DNA of 64,000 bases from Rufibacter latericius (GTDB taxonomy: Bacteria > Bacteroidota > Bacteroidia > Cytophagales > Hymenobacteraceae). The position numbers and the translations under genes were made by a program. The notes beneath the pieces were generated by a model, which saw nothing but the letters and a program-made list of their open reading frames with translations, searched no databases and was not told the DNA's origin. The stretch lies in the NCBI RefSeq assembly GCF_003721515.1, contig NZ_RJJD01000001.1:806001-870000 (forward strand), in the 5' to 3' direction. Below, piece after piece: positions 59,321-64,000 of this stretch (the first letter of the stretch is position 1; each line of letters opens with the position of its first letter).

Positions 59321-62284
59321 GTGAAAAAAAGATTTATTGCTTTTTCCCTCATGGGAGCAGTGCTGTTCTCCCAATGCAAGACCAGTACGCCAACCCAAAC
59401 CACCGCCACGGCCGCCGAGACGCCAACTGCGGAGGCAGCCAAGAAAGAGTTCACCTACACCACCGTGCCAAATGATCCGCTGAAGGCGCGCATCTACAAG
59501 CTGGACAACGGCCTCACGGTGTACCTGACCAAGTACGAGAATGCGCCCCGTATCCAGACCTACATCGCGGTACGCGCGGGCAGCAAGAATGATCCCGCCG
59601 ATGCCACCGGCTTGGCGCACTACCTGGAGCACATGGCATTCAAAGGTTCTACCCGCTTAGGAACCATCAACTGGGAAAAGGAGCAAGAGGAACTGGCCAA
59701 GATTGAGGCGCTGTATGAGCAGTACCGCACCCAGAAAGACCCGGCGCTGCGCAAGAAAACCTACCACCAGATAGACTCCATCTCGGGGGTGGCCGCGAAG
59801 TATGCGGTGCCTAACGAGTACGATAAACTGGTGGCGGCCATGGGCATGAAGAACTCCAACGCCAGCACCTGGGTAGAGCAGACCATTTATTACGGCGACA
59901 TTCCCAGCAACCAGGTAGACAAGTGGGCCATGCTGGAGTCTGAGCGTTTGGGCGTGATGATCCCGCGTCTGTTCCACACGGAACTGGAGGCGGTGTACGA
60001 AGAGAAAAACCGTTCGCTGGACTCTGACAACAACAAAGCGTTTGAAGCGGCTTTCGCTGCCTTGTTCCCCACGCACCAGTACGGTGCTCAGACTACTATT
60101 GGGACGGTGGAGCACCTGAAGAACCCGTCCATCACCGAGATCAAGAAGTATTTTGATAAGTACTACGTGCCCAACAACATGGCCATTGCCATGAGCGGCG
60201 ACCTGGACTTTGACCAGACCATCAAAACCATTAATGAGCACTTCGGGAGATGGCAGCAGAAAGCTGATCCAGCCTACGCGCCGCCGCAGGAGAAGCCGAT
60301 TACCGCACCCGTGGTGAAGGAAATCTTGGGACCGGAGGCCGAGAGTCTGTTGATGGCGTACCGTTTTCCGGGTATTAAATCAAAAGACGCGTTGGTGTTG
60401 CGCATGATCAACCAGATCCTGAGCAACGGCCAGGCCGGCTTGATTGACCTGAATATCAACCAGAAGCAGGCCGCATTGGGCGCCGCCTCTTTTGCCGAGG
60501 TCTACAATGATTACAGCGCGCACTTCCTGAGTGCCAATCCACGCCAGGGCCAGACCTTGGACCAGGTGAAGAACCTGTTGCTGCAGCAGATTGAGTTGGT
60601 GAAGAAAGGGCAATTTGAGGATTGGCTCATCCCGGCCATCGTGAACAAGAACAAGATCAGCAAGATGCAGGCCTACGAGAGCAACGCGGCCCGCGCTACC
60701 GCGTTCGTGGATGCGTTCATCGCCCGCCAGGATTGGGCCGATTACCTGAAGCAGGAAGTCGATTTTGAGAAAATCACGAAGCAGGATGTGATGGATGTGG
60801 CCAACCGCTACTACGGAAACAACTACGCCGTGATTTACAAGCGCACCGGTCAGGATCCTACCGCCCAAAAAGTGGAGAAACCTACCATCACGCCGGTTCC
60901 TGCTAACCGCGAGGCCCAGTCTGAGTTCTACAAGCAGGTGGCCAGCCGTACCGTGTCTGACCTGCAGCCGCAGTTCGTGGATTACAAGAAAGACATCCAG
61001 GAAGGCAGCCTGAAGAGCAACATTCCGGTATACTACACCAAAAACAAAGAAAACGGCTTGTTCAACCTGTTCTACATCCTGGACATGGGCACGAACAACG
61101 ACCTGAAACTTGGCTTGGCCGTGGATTATCTCCAGTACCTGGGCACCGACAAATACACCGCCGAGGAGCTGCAGAAAGAGTTCTTCAAGATCGGCTGCTC
61201 CTTTGGCGTTTCCTCGGGTCAGGACCAGGTGTATGTGTCTTTGACCGGTCTGGACACGAACCTGGAGAAAGGCCTGCAGTTGTTTGAAAGTCTCCTGCAG
61301 AATCCTAAAGCCGATCCCAAAGCCCTGAACGACATGGTGGCCGGCATCCTGAAAGACCGCAAAGACGCCAAATTGGACAAGAACACCATCCACAGCGTGG
61401 CCATGGTGAACTACGCCAAGTACGGCCCTAAGAACCCGTTCACCCACATTCTGAGTGAGCAGGAACTGAAGAAAGTGAAGCCTGCCGAGCTGATCTCCCG
61501 CATCAAGAGCATCCCTACGTACCAGCACCGCGTGCTGTACTATGGCCCGCGCGAGCTGCAGGCGATTACCGCCACGTTGAACACTGGCCACATTGTGCCG
61601 GCTGCGTTGAAACCGGTCCCTGCGGAGAATTCCTTTAAAGAGCTGGAGATCAAAGACCGCAAGGTGTATTGGACGAACTATGACATGGTGCAGGCCGAGC
61701 TGCTGTTTTTGACCAAGTCTCTGAATTATGACCCTAAACTGGTGCCTACCATCAGGTTGTACAATGAGTACTTTGACGGCGGCATGGGCGCGATTGTATT
61801 CCAGGAACTTCGGGAGTCTCGCGCGTTGGCGTACTCGGCCAGCTCAAGGTTTGCGAATGCCAGTCGGAAAGACCGCGCCAACTACATCATGTCGTACATC
61901 GGAACGCAGAGTGACAAGTTGCCTGAGGCCATGGCTGGGATGCAGGAACTCCTGAACGATCTGCCGCTGGCGGAGACCAACTTCACCAACGCCAAGGCAT
62001 CGGTGCGCAACAGCATCGCGACGGAGCGCATCAACAAAGTGGGCATTCTCATGAACTACGAGCAGGCGCGTAAACTGGGCGTGGACCATGACCTTCGCCG
62101 CGATATCTACGAGAGCTTAGATGCGCTCACCCTAAATCAGATCAAGGCTTTTCAGCAGCAGTTTGTAAAAGGCCAGAACCAGACCATTCTGGTCATCGGG
62201 TCAAAAAACAGGCTGAACTTCAAGGAACTAGCTAAATATGGCAAAGTGAAAGAGTTGACGTTGAAAGAGCTGTTTGGGTACTAA
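59321..62284 (+). CDS. M16 family zinc metallopeptidase, lipoprotein
   Basis: 987 aa, two tandem M16 halves as in pitrilysin/insulysin relatives. Start is GTG: MKKRFIAFSLMGAVLFSQC gives a lipobox, so an envelope protein. First half has the inverted zinc motif GLAHYLEHMAFKGS (His100, Glu103, His104) and the distal Glu in ELEAVYEEKNRSLD. The second half (about 500-960) lacks the motif, as expected for the inactive partner domain, and has the FDGGMGAIVFQELRESRALAY substrate-binding signature. It degrades peptides in the periplasm; substrates unknown. A hairpin follows. Confidence 0.94.
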   Translation: MKKRFIAFSLMGAVLFSQCKTSTPTQTTATAAETPTAEAAKKEFTYTTVPNDPLKARIYKLDNGLTVYLTKYENAPRIQTYIAVRAGSKNDPADATGLAHYLEHMAFKGSTRLGTINWEKEQEELAKIEALYEQYRTQKDPALRKKTYHQIDSISGVAAKYAVPNEYDKLVAAMGMKNSNASTWVEQTIYYGDIPSNQVDKWAMLESERLGVMIPRLFHTELEAVYEEKNRSLDSDNNKAFEAAFAALFPTHQYGAQTTIGTVEHLKNPSITEIKKYFDKYYVPNNMAIAMSGDLDFDQTIKTINEHFGRWQQKADPAYAPPQEKPITAPVVKEILGPEAESLLMAYRFPGIKSKDALVLRMINQILSNGQAGLIDLNINQKQAALGAASFAEVYNDYSAHFLSANPRQGQTLDQVKNLLLQQIELVKKGQFEDWLIPAIVNKNKISKMQAYESNAARATAFVDAFIARQDWADYLKQEVDFEKITKQDVMDVANRYYGNNYAVIYKRTGQDPTAQKVEKPTITPVPANREAQSEFYKQVASRTVSDLQPQFVDYKKDIQEGSLKSNIPVYYTKNKENGLFNLFYILDMGTNNDLKLGLAVDYLQYLGTDKYTAEELQKEFFKIGCSFGVSSGQDQVYVSLTGLDTNLEKGLQLFESLLQNPKADPKALNDMVAGILKDRKDAKLDKNTIHSVAMVNYAKYGPKNPFTHILSEQELKKVKPAELISRIKSIPTYQHRVLYYGPRELQAITATLNTGHIVPAALKPVPAENSFKELEIKDRKVYWTNYDMVQAELLFLTKSLNYDPKLVPTIRLYNEYFDGGMGAIVFQELRESRALAYSASSRFANASRKDRANYIMSYIGTQSDKLPEAMAGMQELLNDLPLAETNFTNAKASVRNSIATERINKVGILMNYEQARKLGVDHDLRRDIYESLDALTLNQIKAFQQQFVKGQNQTILVIGSKNRLNFKELAKYGKVKELTLKELFGY

Positions 62285-62327
62285 GCGATGGATGTTAGAC
62301 ACTAGATTTTAGTATTTAGACTTTTGC

Positions 62328-62356
62328 AGAAGGAGGGGCCGTGGGTCTCTCCTTCT
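62328..62356 (+). terminator. Terminator after the M16 gene
   Basis: AGAAGGAG pairs with CTCCTTCT with a GGCC/GG-type top, then TTTGTTTTTGG. The same module recurs at 63681-63711. Confidence 0.7.
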
Positions 62357-62484
62357 TTGTTTTTGGCCTGTTTTGCAGAAAAGAAGCCAAAAACAATATG
62401 GCTTCCTTCCCTGAAAATAAATCTCCCTGCGCCTGTGATTTTCTTCCGGCTAGATACACTAATGGGATGAAGATTGATTTTTAG

Positions 62485-62979
62485 ATGGATTTACAAGAGC
62501 AGTTTACCCACGTCATCCAGGAAAACAAAGGCTTGATCTTGAAGATAGCGGCTATGTATACCAACACCTTAGACGATAGAAAGGACCTGCAGCAGGAGAT
62601 TGTGTTCCAGCTCTGGAAATCATATGCGTCATTTAAGCAGGAATCTAAGCTGAGTACCTGGATGTATAGGGTGGCCCTGAACACTGCCATTTCTCAACTT
62701 CAGCAAACTAAAAGGAGAGTAAGTACCACACCCTTGGAACTGGATGCAGATGGTCTCGCCGAAGAGTATGACAAAGCCGAGGAGGAGCAGATTCAGCAGA
62801 TGCACGCCCAGATCCAGAGTCTTAACCTGCTGGACCGAGGCATCATCCTGCTATTTCTGGAAGGCAAGAAGTACGATGAAATAGCCGCCATTGTGGGCAT
62901 AACGTCCAGTAACGTGGGTACCAGAATCTCTCGCATCAAAGAAAAACTAAGAACACAGTTAACTAAACAACCCGCATAA
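62485..62979 (+). CDS. ECF-like RNA polymerase sigma factor
   Basis: 164 aa. Region 2 (MYTNTLDDRKDLQQEIVFQL, WKSYASFKQESKLSTWMYRV, NTAISQLQ) and region 4 (LDRGIILLFLEGKKYDEIAA, IVGITSSNVGTRISRIKEKL) are both clear. Directs transcription of a small regulon, usually held by a membrane anti-sigma factor. The next gene, with a one-base TAATG overlap, encodes a membrane protein and is the obvious candidate. Target promoters unknown. Confidence 0.93.
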   Translation: MDLQEQFTHVIQENKGLILKIAAMYTNTLDDRKDLQQEIVFQLWKSYASFKQESKLSTWMYRVALNTAISQLQQTKRRVSTTPLELDADGLAEEYDKAEEEQIQQMHAQIQSLNLLDRGIILLFLEGKKYDEIAAIVGITSSNVGTRISRIKEKLRTQLTKQPA

Positions 62980-63587
62980 TGGAACTGGAAGAAATGCAAC
63001 AGGCCTGGCTTAAACTAAGCCTGAAAGTAGAGCAACAAGAAGCCTTGGCCACTCAACTGGTGGAGAAAACCATGCATCAGAGCTATCACTCCACTTTGAA
63101 CAGAATCAAGTATCCTGAGATGGTGGGCACCTTTGTCTGCTACGCGGCCGCCGGATACGTGAGCGTGCACCTCTTTAAAATAGAAGGCCAGTTTATGCAG
63201 CTACTGGCAGCCTTGACCATTGTGGTGCTCTTGGTGCTGCCCATTATTTCTTTGTCCGCTGTGCGCGCCATCAAGGGCGTGAACATCTCAGGGGCCACAT
63301 ATGTGGAAACCATCAAGACGTTTGCCCAACAGAAGATACGGTTTCAAAGGCTTCAGAAAATAAACGTATTGCTGGGGCTGGTGCTCTTTGGGGTTTCTCT
63401 GCCGGTAATGGCCGCCATTCAAGGAAAAGACCTTAACCAAATCCCTTACCTCTACACAGTGATGCTACCCGTGGGCGTGGCGACGTTTCTGGCCTTCGCA
63501 TATTGGGTGTTGAGGGCTTACAATAAAACGCTGGCAGAGATGGAAAGCCTGCTCACAGATATACACAATGGATTAGCTTCACTTTAA
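62979..63587 (+). CDS. Membrane protein partner of the sigma factor (possible anti-sigma)
   Basis: 202 aa. N-terminal cytoplasmic helix (MELEEMQQAWLKLSLKVEQQ) followed by four predicted membrane segments (MVGTFVCYAAAGYVSVHLF, LLAALTIVVLLVLPIISLSAV, INVLLGLVLFGVSLPVMAAI, YTVMLPVGVATFLAFAYWVL). The MEL-E-x-QQAW start is a motif I associate with membrane proteins encoded after ECF sigma genes in Bacteroidota. Its ATG overlaps the sigma stop. The anti-sigma role is inference: no classic zinc-ASD motif is present. Confidence 0.75.
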   Translation: MELEEMQQAWLKLSLKVEQQEALATQLVEKTMHQSYHSTLNRIKYPEMVGTFVCYAAAGYVSVHLFKIEGQFMQLLAALTIVVLLVLPIISLSAVRAIKGVNISGATYVETIKTFAQQKIRFQRLQKINVLLGLVLFGVSLPVMAAIQGKDLNQIPYLYTVMLPVGVATFLAFAYWVLRAYNKTLAEMESLLTDIHNGLASL

Positions 63588-63948
63588 AGAATAGCCATGC
63601 CGATAGAGCTTATGGGCTGAGGCTATAAAATAGTTTTCCGTTGTGCCGTGATTAAGTGTGGTTCACAGCGCCTACAGATAAGGAAGGAGCGGCCGTTGGT
63701 CTCTCCTCCTTCGTTTTTGGGCTGCTTCAACCAAACTAGGCCAAAACTGAATTTGTAATCCGTAGGAAAACTAAGCGGATTCTCTTCAACATCAAGTTGT
63801 ACTATCTTTCTTGAGCAGCATCATTCCTAAAAAAGAAAACCTCTCAGGCAACCAGCGTCTTCTATATAGCATCTACAAGATATTAACCTTCTGCAGGGGC
63901 TTTAATATTAGAGCCGCTTGACCTACATCTTGTTAAACAACTAATTCT
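63588..63948. other. Gap before the last gene
   Basis: 361 bases, no gene. Holds the terminator at 63681-63711 and AT-rich DNA before the gene at 63949; no convincing promoter. Confidence 0.45.
63681..63711 (+). terminator. Terminator after the sigma/membrane pair
   Basis: AGGAAGGAG pairs imperfectly with CTCCTCCTT over a GGCCGTTGG top, then GTTTTTGGGCTG. Near-copy of the module at 62328. Confidence 0.6.
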
Positions 63949-64000
63949 ATGATGCTCAAAAGAACCTTGCTGTTGCTGTTTTTCCTGGGGAATATGGCGT
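63949..64000 (+). CDS. Start of a secreted or membrane protein (cut by window end)
   Basis: ATG ATG CTC AAA AGA: MMLKRTLLLLFFLGNMA, a basic start and hydrophobic run typical of a signal peptide. Only 17 codons are visible; the frame is open to the edge. Nothing more can be said. Confidence 0.55.
   Translation, partial: MMLKRTLLLLFFLGNMA

Noticed and set aside
60380-61591. Long open frames opposite real genes, such as 403 codons against the M16 gene, 374 against pruA and 326 against GH20
   Set aside because: They lie wholly inside well-supported genes, have no family motifs and are His/Val/Leu-rich in the way antisense frames of GC-biased codons are.
1-64000. CRISPR array or tRNA/rRNA genes
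   Set aside because: The recurring hairpins are dispersed one per gap with different arms, not regularly spaced; no T-loop or rRNA-like sequence was recognised.

Overview
The window looks like a chromosomal stretch of an aerobic Bacteroidota bacterium, most likely order Cytophagales, family Hymenobacteraceae (a Rufibacter- or Pontibacter-like genome; the genus is inferred from gene style, not from a database search). Pointers are a TonB-dependent receptor with a carboxypeptidase-like plug extension paired with a DUF4249 lipoprotein, DUF1684, DUF4112 and DUF502 proteins, a pheT / coiled-coil / zapA / rny cluster, and Bacteroidota-type promoters (TTTG, about 19-20 bases, TAnnTTTG). Most genes are moderately GC-rich. 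No rRNA, tRNA, CRISPR array, transposase or prophage gene was seen.

Layout. 1-3.8 kb: 3' part of metH, then metF. 4-7.4 kb (minus): TonB receptor plus DUF4249 lipoprotein. 7.4-9.8 kb (minus): a tightly overlapping operon of a retropepsin-like protease, a RimK-type glutamate ligase and an aspartoacylase-type hydrolase. 9.8-18.9 kb (mostly minus): a sorbosone-dehydrogenase-like lipoprotein, an alpha/beta hydrolase, a GH20 hexosaminidase, DUF502, ispH, cmk and a tiny lipoprotein. 19-21.8 kb (plus): adenine deaminase and a TauE/SafE exporter. 21.9-28 kb (minus): a receiver/histidine-kinase pair whose kinase has Arg at the phospho-His position, a cysteine synthase/CBS family enzyme, two secreted proteins and a metallophosphoesterase. 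28-35 kb (plus): radC, DUF1684, pheT, a coiled-coil protein, zapA, rny. 35-39.2 kb: a peroxide-defence cluster (dps, ahpC, ahpD on minus; oxyR divergent) with an OxyR-like double dyad between dps and oxyR. 39-54.5 kb: sucD, uvsE, several lipoproteins and hydrolases, a PlsC-type acyltransferase, a Dph6-type ligase, a ROK regulator, pruA and others. 55-64 kb: a frameshifted TIR-like nucleotide-binding gene in AT-rich DNA, dnaX with an A10 slippery run, an M16 peptidase, an ECF-like sigma factor with a membrane partner, and the first codons of one more gene.

Intergenic DNA is unusually structured. Nearly every gene end carries a long, almost perfect hairpin with outer arms unique to that site and an inner core that recurs (CCTGTTTT paired with AAAACAGG). 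Three further families of about 70-115 bp imperfect palindromes are scattered here, and one copy sits inside a copy of another family (47788-48013). Degraded genes are present too: an acetyltransferase with three in-frame TAG codons, a VOC/NTF2-like fusion split by one TAG, and the TIR-like gene.

The observations I would follow first are the dnaX A10 tract, where slippage in either direction gives a stop within a few codons (a predicted gamma-subunit switch); the OxyR operator with its position-matched dps promoter; the histidine-kinase-like protein lacking its histidine; the nested palindromes; and the broken TIR-like locus.
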